A DNA stretch of 64,000 bases from Desertifilum tharense IPPAS B-1220 (GTDB lineage: Bacteria > Cyanobacteriota > Cyanobacteriia > Cyanobacteriales > Desertifilaceae). Made by a program: the position numbers and the translations under genes. The DNA lies in NCBI RefSeq assembly GCF_001746915.1, contig NZ_MJGC01000010.1:1-64000 (forward strand). The letters are read 5' to 3'. The notes beneath the pieces are model-generated. The model did no database searches. It had not been told where the DNA came from and was given only the letters and a program-made list of their open reading frames with translations. Below are positions 9,852-17,891 of this stretch, piece by piece; the first letter of the stretch is position 1, and every line of letters starts with the position of its first letter.

Positions 9852-9893
9852 CTTAAGGGCTGCTCATTTTCCAGCGAAACCCCACAGATCATA

Positions 9894-9985
9894 TAGCGTT
9901 TTTTGATTGGATGAGATACGGCACGATCCCCCTAAATCCCCCTTAGTAAGGGGGACTTTGAAGAAAGTGTACTTCACGAACCTGA
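9894..9985 (+). repeat. Dispersed CCCCCTAAATCC-type repeat, copy 1
   Basis: About 92 bases containing AGCGTTTTTTGAT, then GATCCCCCTAAATCCCCC, then TAGTAAGGGGGACTTTGAAG and TGTACTTC. The CCCCCTTA/TAAGGGGG part can form a hairpin. A diverged copy lies in reverse orientation at 58520-58612. Repeats of this form are widespread in cyanobacterial intergenic DNA. The rest of the gap 9675-10043, outside this copy and MITE-like element A, shows nothing I can name. Confidence 0.75.
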
Positions 9986-10043
9986 AAAATGCTGTATGTT
10001 TCCAAAATGAGATCGAAGCAAAGACGTTTCTAGGAAAAGATTG

Positions 10044-10859
10044 ATGAATTTTACGCCATTTCAGAAAACTCTAGCAATCGCTTTGTTACTTAAATTCACC
10101 CTAGGTACAAACCTTCCCGCTTACGCTCAAGATCGGGCGATCGCACCGTTAGGAAATGACCCAATTTTATTAGCCCAAAGTCGCCTACGATTCAGAGTTC
10201 CCGATGTGAGGGCATCCCTTAATTTACAAGCGGCGGCGGCGCGTTGGAAATGCCGTCCGGATGCTCAACCAATTACAGTAATTCCTCTAGTTCCCATCAC
10301 TCGCTCAGAAGATTATATCCATATTTATCCGGCGACAACCCTAGCCACGCATCCGCAAATCTTTGTCCATATTCCCGAAACGAATGCTCAGGAGGCTGAT
10401 TTTAGCTTGGTGAATCAAGATCGGCAGCAACCGATTTATCAACAAAGAATTCGATTACCGGGAAGACCTGGGGTTGTGCAATTTAGCATACCCGAAACGG
10501 CTCCCAGTTTAGAAGTAGGTCAAACCTATAAATGGTCGATGAAACTGCTTTGCGATCCCGATGACGATCGCAGAAACATGATGGTTGAGGGAATTATCCA
10601 GCGCGTGGAAGCCTCAGAAAACCTCAGCGCGATCGCCCTTTTACCCGATCGCGATCGCCCTTTTGCCTATGCTGAAGCCGATATTTGGTACGATGCCCTC
10701 TCGTCTTTAGCTCAGTTACGCTGCACTCAACCCTACCACTTCTTGCTGGCGATCGATTGGAACGATTTATTAAGGTCAGTCAACCTAGATGCGATCGCGC
10801 AAGAACCTCTAGTGACTTGTAACACCCCCGCAAACCCAACTCTCACCCAACAGAACTGA
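10044..10859 (+). CDS. DUF928 family secreted protein (copy 1)
   Basis: The product has 271 residues from ATG 10044, preceded by TAGGAAAAGA; the adjoining TTG at 10041 is a less likely start. A signal peptide is visible (TLAIALLLKFTLG, cleavage near AYAQ). The body has the DUF928 phrases LRFRVPDVRAS, FVHIPET, YKWSMKLLCDPDD, RVEAS and the C-terminal AYAEADIWYDALSSLAQLR followed by WNDLLRSVNLDAIAQEPL. Paired Cys residues suggest an exported, disulphide-containing protein. The function of DUF928 is unknown. In cyanobacteria it often sits near CHAT proteins, and here a TPS-CHAT gene lies 1.6 kb away. A paralogue follows at 11234. Confidence 0.85.
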   Translation: MNFTPFQKTLAIALLLKFTLGTNLPAYAQDRAIAPLGNDPILLAQSRLRFRVPDVRASLNLQAAAARWKCRPDAQPITVIPLVPITRSEDYIHIYPATTLATHPQIFVHIPETNAQEADFSLVNQDRQQPIYQQRIRLPGRPGVVQFSIPETAPSLEVGQTYKWSMKLLCDPDDDRRNMMVEGIIQRVEASENLSAIALLPDRDRPFAYAEADIWYDALSSLAQLRCTQPYHFLLAIDWNDLLRSVNLDAIAQEPLVTCNTPANPTLTQQN

Positions 10860-10943
10860 TGGTGGGGTTGGTATCCCAGACGCCTCAGTTGCCTGCAAAC
10901 ACAGTTCGCCTCCCTTGAAACCGCTTGGTGCAAAGTGAAAAAG

Positions 10944-11159
10944 ATGCAGACTGTTGATGTTCAAATCGAGCAATTGCTACAAATGAATCGGGCACAATCT
11001 GGAGAAAGAATCGTCGCAGTCATCAGTGATTTCTATGGCTCGCGTTGGATCTACTTAGAAGAGATCGAAAACCGGGAGCAATTTCTCTTGGATGCTGGCT
11101 GGCAGACGGGAGGGGACGTGTTAAAAACGGTGTTATCGATTTACAGAAATGGCGCGTGA
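10944..11159 (+). CDS. Small hypothetical protein between two DUF928 genes
   Basis: The product has 71 residues from ATG 10944 (GTG 10935 gives 74). The sequence MQTVDVQIEQLLQMNRAQSG, then RIVAVISDFYGSRWIYLEEI and a C-terminal helix, looks like a compact soluble alpha/beta protein without a signal peptide or membrane segment. No strong ribosome site is seen. No family is recognised. The location between paralogous secreted proteins on the same strand suggests one transcription unit, but the coding call rests only on an intact frame and plausible composition. Confidence 0.5.
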   Translation: MQTVDVQIEQLLQMNRAQSGERIVAVISDFYGSRWIYLEEIENREQFLLDAGWQTGGDVLKTVLSIYRNGA

Positions 11160-11233
11160 ATGAATGCCTGCCTGTAAGGTGGGTAATGCTAGCAAACCAC
11201 TTAGCTTTAAGTCTCGCCTGAAGGAAAACCGCG

Positions 11234-12037
11234 ATGAAATCTCATGTTTCTTTAACTGCTCTTGCTGTTGCTTTGCTACTGGGTGGCAGTTTACCCGCTC
11301 AAGCTCAATTTTTAGGGATCGGACAACCTGGAAATGGGGTAATACTGCTGGCGCAAAGTCGTTTGAGGTTTAGAGTTCCCCGTGTTAGAGCTTCGGGAAG
11401 TTTGCGGAGTGGTGCGGCGCGCGGTAATTGTCACCCAGATGGTAAGCCGATTTTAATGGTGCCGTTGTTACCGATGACGCAGGCGAATGGCGAAATTCAG
11501 CTTTATCCGGGAACTACAGCTTCTGAGCATCCCAGGTTCTTTGTACATATCCCGGAAACGACGGCGCAGGAAGCGCGATTTATGGTGGTGAGCCAAACCC
11601 AGCGCCAGGTGATTTATGAAGAGTCGTTTAGTTTACCGGGAACGTCTGGAGTTGTGGAGTTTCGCTTACCAGACACAACCACACCTTTAGCAGTGGGTGA
11701 AAGTTATAAATGGTCGGTGGAGTTGGTTTGCGATCCGGTGGATAATAGCGGTAATGTCGCCGTTGAGGGGATTGTACGGCGGGTGGAAGCAGCAACCCAT
11801 TGGGAGCAAATGCCCCAGAGCGATCGCCCTTTAGCCTATGCTCAAGCCGATATCTGGTACGATGCGGTGGCATCCTTGGCAGAGTTGCGCCAAACCCAAC
11901 CGAATAACCCTGCCTGGAAAACCGATTGGCGCGATTTGTTGCAGTCGGTTAACCTAAATGCGATCGCAGATGAACCCCTTGTCTCTTGCTGCCAACCCAA
12001 AAACACAACCTCTCAGCTAGGAGTTGGGGGGAACTAG
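11234..12037 (+). CDS. DUF928 family secreted protein (copy 2)
   Basis: The product has 267 residues. The start ATG follows AAGGAAAACC. The signal peptide is SLTALAVALLLGGSLPAQAQ. It aligns along its length with copy 1: LLAQSRLRFRVPRVRAS, FVHIPETTAQEA, YKWSVELVCDP, RRVEAATH, AYAQADIWYDAVASLAELR, WRDLLQSVNLNAIADEPLVS. This points to a tandem duplication separated by a small gene. The 3' end runs 21 bases into the convergent DUF6760 frame on the other strand. Function is unknown beyond export to the periplasm or surface. Confidence 0.85.
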   Translation: MKSHVSLTALAVALLLGGSLPAQAQFLGIGQPGNGVILLAQSRLRFRVPRVRASGSLRSGAARGNCHPDGKPILMVPLLPMTQANGEIQLYPGTTASEHPRFFVHIPETTAQEARFMVVSQTQRQVIYEESFSLPGTSGVVEFRLPDTTTPLAVGESYKWSVELVCDPVDNSGNVAVEGIVRRVEAATHWEQMPQSDRPLAYAQADIWYDAVASLAELRQTQPNNPAWKTDWRDLLQSVNLNAIADEPLVSCCQPKNTTSQLGVGGN

Positions 12038-12178
12038 ATTACGAATTTCCGCCACCCAACGCCGTCGTTCGGGATGTTCCAACCTCAGAATATCCTCTAA
12101 CGACCAGTGAAAATGCAGTGCAATTACAGCTACCTCTTGGTGCAACCGATCCAAGGGGTAGCTTAAGATTCCCCCGAT
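12017..12178 (-). CDS. DUF6760-like small protein of the contractile injection cluster, start codon not canonical
   Basis: An open frame of about 53 codons reads [20 protein letters not shown], then HFHWSLEDILRLEHPERRRW and VAEIRNLVPPNS before TAG at 12017-12019. This resembles the short DUF6760 proteins found downstream of tail-assembly genes in extracellular contractile injection clusters. It overlaps the end of the upstream tail-assembly gene by 16 bases. There is no ATG, GTG or TTG between the upstream in-frame stop and the conserved GGILSYPLD: the codon at the expected start is ATC (12176-12178), and the first TTG is inside the conserved part. The gene may use ATC or translational coupling, or be decayed. 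It also overlaps the convergent DUF928 gene by 21 bases. Confidence 0.6.
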   Translation of the reverse strand: MGGILSYPLDRLHQEVAVIALHFHWSLEDILRLEHPERRRWVAEIRNLVPPNS

Positions 12179-12540
12179 AGCGCCAACTCCACATTAAACT
12201 GACGGCTGCATTCGGGACATTGCACGGGGATATACTCGTTTCCCTGTTGATTGATGCGGTTATAAAACTCCCGCAAATACGCTAAATCGCGGATAAACAG
12301 ATTTTCTAACAATTCCGGCGTCACGCTTGGCAAGCTGCCTAACTCAACAATAGTCCGCGAAAGCATCACTAAAGGGGCATAGTCAGCATCTGAACGCACG
12401 CGAGGGTCTTTTTGAACAAAAATCTCATCCCGCGCCGTAGAGAGGCGCATAGTACCCTTACGATGCAGGTTTCCTTGCTCGTCGAGCAACCCTTGCGGCA
12501 GGATAAAGGTGAATTGTGTCTGGGGGAGGGTGTCTGACAT
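12163..12540 (-). CDS. Contractile injection tail-assembly protein with CxxC motif (copy 2)
   Basis: The product has 125 residues. It starts with [20 protein letters not shown] followed by [13 protein letters not shown] and DPRV, and continues with [20 protein letters not shown] and [14 protein letters not shown]. This is the pattern of the small tail-assembly proteins next to tube genes in contractile injection clusters. Unlike its paralogue at 12822-13145 it carries a C-terminal [14 protein letters not shown] extension with a Cys-x-x-Cys pair, which may bind metal. A repeat block of about 280 bases separates the two paralogues. The role in tube or baseplate assembly is inferred from position. 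Confidence 0.72.
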   Translation of the reverse strand: MSDTLPQTQFTFILPQGLLDEQGNLHRKGTMRLSTARDEIFVQKDPRVRSDADYAPLVMLSRTIVELGSLPSVTPELLENLFIRDLAYLREFYNRINQQGNEYIPVQCPECSRQFNVELALSGES

Positions 12541-12821
12541 GGAGGTGGGGGGAAGAAGGGAGTTGGGAATTGGGAGTTGGGGGTTGGGGAAGAAGGGAGT
12601 TGGGAGTTAGGAGTTGGGGGTTGGGGAAGAAGGGAGTTGGGAATTAGGAGTTGGGGGTTGGGGAAGAAAGGAGTTTTCTAATAACTCCACACTCTTTTCC
12701 CACTCAGCACACCGCTACGCGGAAGCTAAAGCAACAGCACTCATCACGAAGCACTCTTTGTCTCCCCATCCTCTTTCCCACTCAGCACTCAGCACTTTGC
12801 ACTCAGCACTTAGAGAAGCAC
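12541..12821. repeat. Compound low-complexity repeat block between two tail-assembly genes
   Basis: About 12541-12680 holds GGGAGTTGGGAATTGGGAG-type units. About 12700-12815 holds ACTCAGCAC-type units with an internal non-repetitive insert (CACCGCTACGCGGAAGC) and ends in the motif TAGAGAAGCACTCAC. The block fills the whole gap: it begins at the base next to one start codon and ends at the base next to the other gene's stop codon. The same order of halves is seen at 1-494 and 62425-62655. Confidence 0.93.
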
Positions 12822-13145
12822 TCACAGAGATGAGGGACTTTCACTTTCTGCTGCTTCTTCAAGTTCGTTAATTTGTCGATAGAATTTCTGTAAGTAATTT
12901 AAATCGCAGGCAAATAAACCCTCAACAACTGTGGGTGTCACCTCATCTAATGCCCCTAATGAAGTAATCACGCGGGAGAGGATAATCACCGTAGCATAGG
13001 CGGGATTGGATTTAACGCGCGGATCGCGTAATGGGACAATTTCATCCATTGCCCTAGATAGTCGCATGACGCCTTTGCGATGCAGGTTTCCTTCTGCATC
13101 TAAATAGCCTTTGGGTAAGGTAAATTCAAACTCGGTTTGTAACAT
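12822..13145 (-). CDS. Contractile injection tail-assembly protein (copy 1)
   Basis: The product has 107 residues. FEFTLPKGYLDAEGNLHRKG, VMRLSRAMDEIVPLRDPRVK and DLNYLQKFYRQINELEE align with the paralogue at 12163-12540, without the Cys pair. The start codon lies within the last 20 bases of the tube gene at 13126-13656, which indicates coupled translation. It ends in an acidic and serine-rich tail directly before a repeat block. Family position next to the tube supports an assembly-chaperone or tube-initiator role; this is inferred. Confidence 0.72.
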   Translation of the reverse strand: MLQTEFEFTLPKGYLDAEGNLHRKGVMRLSRAMDEIVPLRDPRVKSNPAYATVIILSRVITSLGALDEVTPTVVEGLFACDLNYLQKFYRQINELEEAAESESPSSL

Positions 13146-13656
13146 CTTCTCGCATAAACTCTTCTACCGCAATTTCTAATTCTTCAATTTCTAATTCATT
13201 GCTGCTAGAGTTGAAATCGGTCACGGTATAGCTAACGGGCCAAGCGCGTTGAAATACAAAAGTGGCTTGGGCAATTCCGGCTTGACTGTAAATGGTCAGC
13301 GATCCATCTCGGCGTTGATTGTTTTGAACATTTTTGTTTGCCCATTGTCCGAGTTGTACGGCATCAAACCATTTCCAGAGGGTGGTAGAAACCGTTAAGC
13401 CGCGCCGCAAAACAATATTATTGTTTTTCACATTTCCCGGAACTTTGGTGCGAATGATGCGCCCGCTGGTGGTTCCTTGAAGTCCCCATTTTTGGGGCGT
13501 TACTTCGCAAACCTCAATGACTTCCTGAGTCCGTTTAAATCCTTTGCATTCTAAAAAGTACGCATCTACGGGGTCTTGACTTCCGGTGAGTTTCAGTTCC
13601 AAATAGAAGCGGCAACTGGTTAAAAGTTCAGGAAAGTTGTTAATTAGATTGGTCAT
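13126..13656 (-). CDS. Tail tube protein of contractile injection system (gp19/Pvc1-like, copy 2)
   Basis: The product has 176 residues. It opens with a short lead and then SCRFYLELKLTG, followed by FLECKGFKRTQEV, TSGRIIRTKVPGNV, NIVLRRGLTVSTTLWKWFD and a C-terminal block VSYTVTDFNSSSNELEIEEL. These are the features of the T4 gp19-like tube fold (PF06841 type) that stacks into the inner tube. The second tube protein at 13802-14266 shares SCRFYFE and the W-x-W/YQWY region. Eukaryote-like or phage systems often have two or three tube paralogues, one of which acts as adaptor to the baseplate. Confidence 0.85.
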   Translation of the reverse strand: MTNLINNFPELLTSCRFYLELKLTGSQDPVDAYFLECKGFKRTQEVIEVCEVTPQKWGLQGTTSGRIIRTKVPGNVKNNNIVLRRGLTVSTTLWKWFDAVQLGQWANKNVQNNQRRDGSLTIYSQAGIAQATFVFQRAWPVSYTVTDFNSSSNELEIEELEIAVEEFMREDVTNRV

Positions 13657-13801
13657 ATTCTCTCAACTTCATCTCTTTGATGAAGGTTTCAAGGGGCGAT
13701 CGCGCTCCATTTAAGTTTAGCAAACCCGACCCGACAAGGAATTAAATCCCCAGTTCCTCATCAAAACCAGGGATCTCCAGTAGCGATCGCAATTTGGCCC
13801 C

Positions 13802-14266
13802 TTACATCACGCGCTTAATCCCTTCGTGAACGAGCGTCACCGTTTCATTAGCAACATCATTCGCGCCAGCTTCTAGCTTAGGGCCTTCATACTTATTCGG
13901 ATAAGCATTCAAGAGTTGCCATTCCGCTTTCGCCTCGCCCCCTTGGTCATAAACTTTAATCGAACAAGACTTGCGATTGCTAGCCCAATCTGACTTTCCT
14001 CCCTCATTCTTATTACAATCGGCATACCATTGGTAGAGGTCCTTATTGGTCGTCGCCACCACCTTAACCGTAACTGGGGTAAACTTCACTCGCGTGGGAG
14101 CCGCTTGGCGCAAGTTAACCGCCCCCTTACCCGAACCCAACACCTTATCCGCACCTGCTGAGGGATTTTCAGAGGTTAAACCGGACAGTTCCAACACTTG
14201 CTTATCGGTCAAACCATCCGCTTCAAAATAGAACCGACAACTAACTAATAATTCTTCCTCTGCCAC
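13802..14266 (-). CDS. Tail tube protein of contractile injection system (gp19/Pvc1-like, copy 1)
   Basis: The product has 154 residues. LLVSCRFYFEADGLTDKQVL, ELSGLTSE, FTPVTVKVVATTNKDLYQWY, SIKVYDQGGEAKAEWQLLNA and a C-terminal ETVTLVHEGIKRVM fit the gp19-like tube protein fold. It follows the sheath gene after 47 bases, the usual sheath-tube order. It is shorter than the other copy and is the better candidate for the main tube subunit. The 145 bases to the next gene contain two HIP1 sites and no other feature I can name. Confidence 0.85.
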   Translation of the reverse strand: MAEEELLVSCRFYFEADGLTDKQVLELSGLTSENPSAGADKVLGSGKGAVNLRQAAPTRVKFTPVTVKVVATTNKDLYQWYADCNKNEGGKSDWASNRKSCSIKVYDQGGEAKAEWQLLNAYPNKYEGPKLEAGANDVANETVTLVHEGIKRVM

Positions 14267-14313
14267 GATCCTCGATCTCCTTGATCCTTACAATAACGCT
14301 GCAAACACCGGGT

Positions 14314-15960
14314 CTATTCATCCTGTCCAGTCCACTGACTGACGCGGAAGATCACAAACTCAGCAGGGCGTACGGGACAAACGCCAACTTCCACATACAA
14401 TCGACCTAAAATCATCGAGTCTGGCGTATTTAAATCGCCATCGCACTTCACATAAAAGGCTTGTTCCGGGGAAGAACCAAACAAAGCCCCTTCTCGCCAC
14501 AACCTTTCTAAGAAATTGCTCACCGTCCGCCGAACCCGCGACCACAAATCCTCATCATTGGGTTCAAAAACGACCCATTGCGTCCCCAGTTCAATCGATT
14601 TTTCGATATAGCTAATTAAGCGGCGAACACTGATATAGCGCCATTCGGTTTGTTCCGGTTCCACCAGAGTCCGCGCCCCCCAAATCTTGATACCCCGGTT
14701 GGGGAAGGTGCGGATGCAGTTAATTCCCAGGGGGTTGAGGAGTTCTTGTTCGCGGAAGTTGCAATCATAGCTTAAGCCGATGACGCCGCGCGGGGTTTCA
14801 TTAGCGGGGGCTTTATACACGCCTCTCGTTTCATCGGTGCGCGACCAAACGCCCAGCATGTGACCGCAGGGGGGAACTAGGATCGGCCGACCGCCTTTGC
14901 GGGGGTTAGGAACTTTAATCCAGGGGTAGTATAAGGCAGCGAACATTGAGCGACGATTAAAGACGTTGAGCCATTGGGCGACCTGTTGCGGCTTAACGCA
15001 GTCTGGAGGCGGATCGAGAACAACCATCCGGTTTGGGGGGTTGGGGGAGGAGTTCTCGCAGAGGCTAATCATCAGTTCCATGACGCCATGAACCTGATCC
15101 AAGTCTACGAGATCGGCTTGGTAAGCTCGCATCAGGTCGGGACAAGCGAGCATGGTGATTTCGTCGATTTCAAAGACGCCTTGAACGCCCGTGCGTTCGT
15201 CTCGGATGCCTTGAATATCGCGCACAAGGGTTTCTGGGCTAGGGACGAGGGGCGGGGGGCTGACTTCGTATTGACCGTTGGCGGGGCGGCGCGAGAGGGC
15301 TTGTCCAGTTTGGGAGAGGTCCAGGGCGTCGATAAAGCTGGACTGTTCGAGGGCGGTGACGACGTAGGTGCCAACTTCGGCTTGCACCTCTGGGTTCATG
15401 GTTAGGTGTTCGTAGCGTTCGAGTTCTTCGCCGTCTCGACCGACAATGAGGGTGAAGAATTCGGCGGCGACGGGGGCGGGGGAGTCGGAGTTCTCGCCTT
15501 CCTCGTTGCTGGGGTTGGGTTGGCCTTCGGTGATGATGACTTCGATGCTGCCATTGTCGCTTTCTTCGGGCTTGAGGTTAAAGAGCAGGGCAGGGCGATT
15601 GGCTGAGGATCTGATTTTGACTCCCGTTTGCTCTGGCGGGGGTTCTGGGGTTCCGGGTAGGCGCGTTCCGATACTTGTGACCCAACAGCGCCCGCCTCCG
15701 TTGAGGAACCAGCCGTTGACGGCGAAGGGGAGGTAGGCGTCGAAGTCGGTGAAGCCGTCGGAACCTTCTTGCCCAAAGTATTGCAGGTATTGGTTCCAAC
15801 TGGTGACGAGCATGGGTTTGAAGGGTTCGGCTCCTCCACGAACGGCTTCGGTAAAGCCGATGAAGCCTGCAATGTTGGTTTGGATGCCTTCTATGGGGCG
15901 GCTTCCCCGTTGGATTTCTTCAACGTATACGCCAGGAGCAAAGTAATCGAGTCTTGCCAT
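14314..15960 (-). CDS. Contractile tail sheath protein
   Basis: The product has 548 residues from the ATG at 15960. MARLDYFAPGVYVEEIQRGS is the standard sheath start, and the ribosome site GAGGT lies ten bases upstream. A further TTG start at 16002 would overlap the preceding gene and is rejected. The N-terminal part has GIQTNIAGFIGFTE. The C-terminal part has the conserved PWIKVPNPRKGG, VWSRTDETRGVYKAPANE, GINCIRTFPNRGIKIWGART, WRYISVRRLISYIEKSIE and CPVRPAEFVIFRVSQW. This is the contracting outer cylinder that drives the tube. The middle (about 170-250) is variable and acidic and probably forms the exposed domain. Genes before and after are cap and tube. Confidence 0.93.
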   Translation of the reverse strand: MARLDYFAPGVYVEEIQRGSRPIEGIQTNIAGFIGFTEAVRGGAEPFKPMLVTSWNQYLQYFGQEGSDGFTDFDAYLPFAVNGWFLNGGGRCWVTSIGTRLPGTPEPPPEQTGVKIRSSANRPALLFNLKPEESDNGSIEVIITEGQPNPSNEEGENSDSPAPVAAEFFTLIVGRDGEELERYEHLTMNPEVQAEVGTYVVTALEQSSFIDALDLSQTGQALSRRPANGQYEVSPPPLVPSPETLVRDIQGIRDERTGVQGVFEIDEITMLACPDLMRAYQADLVDLDQVHGVMELMISLCENSSPNPPNRMVVLDPPPDCVKPQQVAQWLNVFNRRSMFAALYYPWIKVPNPRKGGRPILVPPCGHMLGVWSRTDETRGVYKAPANETPRGVIGLSYDCNFREQELLNPLGINCIRTFPNRGIKIWGARTLVEPEQTEWRYISVRRLISYIEKSIELGTQWVVFEPNDEDLWSRVRRTVSNFLERLWREGALFGSSPEQAFYVKCDGDLNTPDSMILGRLYVEVGVCPVRPAEFVIFRVSQWTGQDE

Positions 15961-15985
15961 AGCTCTTGCTACCTCAGATAGGGAG

Positions 15986-16495
15986 TTACTGGGAGGTTGC
16001 AAATCCTGTTTGGAGATTTGCGGGTGTAGGGGGGGGTTGGAGGTTGACGGGAATGGTGACGGTGACGCACAATGCGGGACGCAAGGGAACGCCTAATGCC
16101 GTCCAAATGGCGACGGTTTCGGTCGGATGAAGGCTGGAAACGGCGATCGCTAAATTCCCATAACCCCGAAGTGCAGGGGCTAAGTGTGTCTCTTCTAAAG
16201 CGCAATGCTGCAAGAGTGACATGAGGGTTTCATATAACAAACGCTGTTCGCCTAAAGCGGTATCATCCCAAGCACTGACGAGAAAAGAGACATCAAACCA
16301 CTGCGTTAAGCCGCTTGAGGTCAGGGAATTGATTTGACCTTGATGATTTGCCCGGATGTGGTAACAATACAGATTTAACCTCGGTCCCGGTTTGGCTCGT
16401 AGACCGGGATGGTTAAAGTCAATCTGCTCGGTACTGACGAGAGATGTCTCCCCAGCCAGGAGTTCCGCCAAAGTTTGGGCAACAGCCGGGATCAT
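15986..16495 (-). CDS. DUF4255 (Pvc16-like) cap/terminator protein, copy 1
   Basis: The product has 169 residues. IPAVAQTLAELLAGETSLVS, then LNLYCYHIRANHQGQ, WFDVSFLVSAWDDTALGEQR and the C-terminal PALCVTVTIPVNL match DUF4255, the tail-terminator family of contractile injection systems. It is first in the minus-strand arm and is followed by the sheath gene after 25 bases. A longer paralogue lies on the other arm at 19327-20586. Confidence 0.85.
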   Translation of the reverse strand: MIPAVAQTLAELLAGETSLVSTEQIDFNHPGLRAKPGPRLNLYCYHIRANHQGQINSLTSSGLTQWFDVSFLVSAWDDTALGEQRLLYETLMSLLQHCALEETHLAPALRGYGNLAIAVSSLHPTETVAIWTALGVPLRPALCVTVTIPVNLQPPPTPANLQTGFATSQ

Positions 16496-16736
16496 AAGGC
16501 TTAGGTCAGGAAGCGGTACAGCTCTAGATTAGAGAGACAGTTGACTGAGTGGTTATTAGACTTTGGTCGATATTTTTAAAGATTTATGTGTAAAACCCCT
16601 GATATTCGGAGGATTTGGCTAATTTAAATTAGTATTTTCCCTGTTCTCTAAACTTTGATTATATGTTGCTAATGCTAGGTCAGGCATTCTGTTAAGGGAA
16701 ATATCTACTCACTAACCTAACCTGTCCGGGGAATCC
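16496..16736. promoter_or_regulatory. Divergent promoter region of injection-system arm and two-component genes
   Basis: These 241 bases separate the minus-strand cap-sheath-tube arm from the plus-strand histidine kinase. The centre is A+T rich (for example GATATTTTTAAAGATTTATG near 16570). Both promoters must be here. I see no convincing repeat or operator. Confidence 0.4.
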
Positions 16737-17855
16737 ATGATGAACCGCGATCTTCTTCAATTCGCTTTGAAGGATAATCTTTCTCCTCCGCCTTTACCCG
16801 GTGTTGCTTGCAATCAAAACCTCCAGGGTTTTTGTCAGCAACAAATTGAACAACTCATCGATTACCTTCCGATTGTTACGGCTTGGATTGTTTATCAAGA
16901 TATCCAGACGCAAGAGCGTTATTTTGTTCTCTCAGATACTGCAAAACAACCCCGTTTGTATATTAAACATGCAGATTCTATTTTGAATCAGTCGCTGGAT
17001 GGCTCTGAGGGAGTTTTGCAAGTTCGAGAGGTGGAGTGGAAGAGTAAAGCAAAAGCCTATTTCTGTCTATTGCGACAGGATGCTGGAACGTTTGATTACT
17101 TGCTGATTTTATCTCACCATCCCTTAAGTGTTTGGCAGAAGGAATGGGTGGAAAAACAGGCGCAGTCTATTCACGATTATCTCACCCTTTGCCGAGAGTG
17201 CGATCGCCAACACAAAAAGCTGCTTTTTCTAGAACATGTTATTCAGCGAACGGAACATCAACTCCGCACTCCCCTGTCTTTAATTCATTTATACGCCGAA
17301 AATCTTTGCTTATCCTTGGGCGATCCGCAACAGGAATACGCGCTGATTATTCGCGAAACGGTTAGCGAACTGAGTACCACCCTAACCGAGTTGCTTCATT
17401 GCAGCCAACAGGCAAAAATCAACCTAGAATCTCACGATCTGCGCTTAATTTTGCAAGAAAGTATTCAGGGGTTGCAACCGTGGATTGCAGAAAAAGACAT
17501 CCAAATTCATTACCCCGATACTCCGCTCAATCTTAAGGTCGATCGCGCTCAACTTAAACAGGTTTTGGATAATCTTTTAAGTAATGCCATTTACTTCAGT
17601 CCCCCTGGGGAGAAAATCAACTGGAGTTGGCATATTTTTGGACATGAGGCTTTAGTAGAAGTTGAAGATCGAGGGCCGGGACTTTCAGAAATCGATCTCA
17701 AACAAGCCTTTAATCCATTTTATTCTCAAAGACCGGGCGGAACAGGACTGGGTTTAGCGATCGCCAAAAAAGTTATTCTCGATCATCAAGGGAGTTTATG
17801 GGTACAAAACCTCTCTCCCGTCGGCGCTCAATTTTCCTTTTCATTGCCTCGATAA
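16737..17855 (+). CDS. Sensor histidine kinase (soluble)
   Basis: The product has 372 residues and no membrane segment. Residues about 30-150 look like a GAF-type or similar sensory domain (IVTAWIVYQDIQTQERYFVL). The H-box is RTEHQLRTPLSLIHLY with phosphoacceptor His174. The ATPase part has the N-box DNLLSNAIYFSPPG, G1 VEDRGPGLSE, the F-box NPFYSQ and G2 GGTGLGLAIAKKVI. All residues needed for autophosphorylation look intact. The response regulator starts 36 bases downstream, so they form a pair. The position between the two injection-system arms suggests control of that machine; this is an inference. Confidence 0.9.
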   Translation: MMNRDLLQFALKDNLSPPPLPGVACNQNLQGFCQQQIEQLIDYLPIVTAWIVYQDIQTQERYFVLSDTAKQPRLYIKHADSILNQSLDGSEGVLQVREVEWKSKAKAYFCLLRQDAGTFDYLLILSHHPLSVWQKEWVEKQAQSIHDYLTLCRECDRQHKKLLFLEHVIQRTEHQLRTPLSLIHLYAENLCLSLGDPQQEYALIIRETVSELSTTLTELLHCSQQAKINLESHDLRLILQESIQGLQPWIAEKDIQIHYPDTPLNLKVDRAQLKQVLDNLLSNAIYFSPPGEKINWSWHIFGHEALVEVEDRGPGLSEIDLKQAFNPFYSQRPGGTGLGLAIAKKVILDHQGSLWVQNLSPVGAQFSFSLPR

Positions 17856-17891
17856 GTTCGATTTAACTCATTTTTGAAATAACTTTGACAA

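Noticed and set aside
11164..11373. Plus-strand frame upstream of the second DUF928 gene
   Set aside because: It overlaps the signal-peptide region of the DUF928 gene in another frame; the DUF928 gene is clearly the real one.
14974..15872. Frames inside the sheath gene on both strands
   Set aside because: Shadows of a well-supported sheath gene in a G+C-rich, variable segment.
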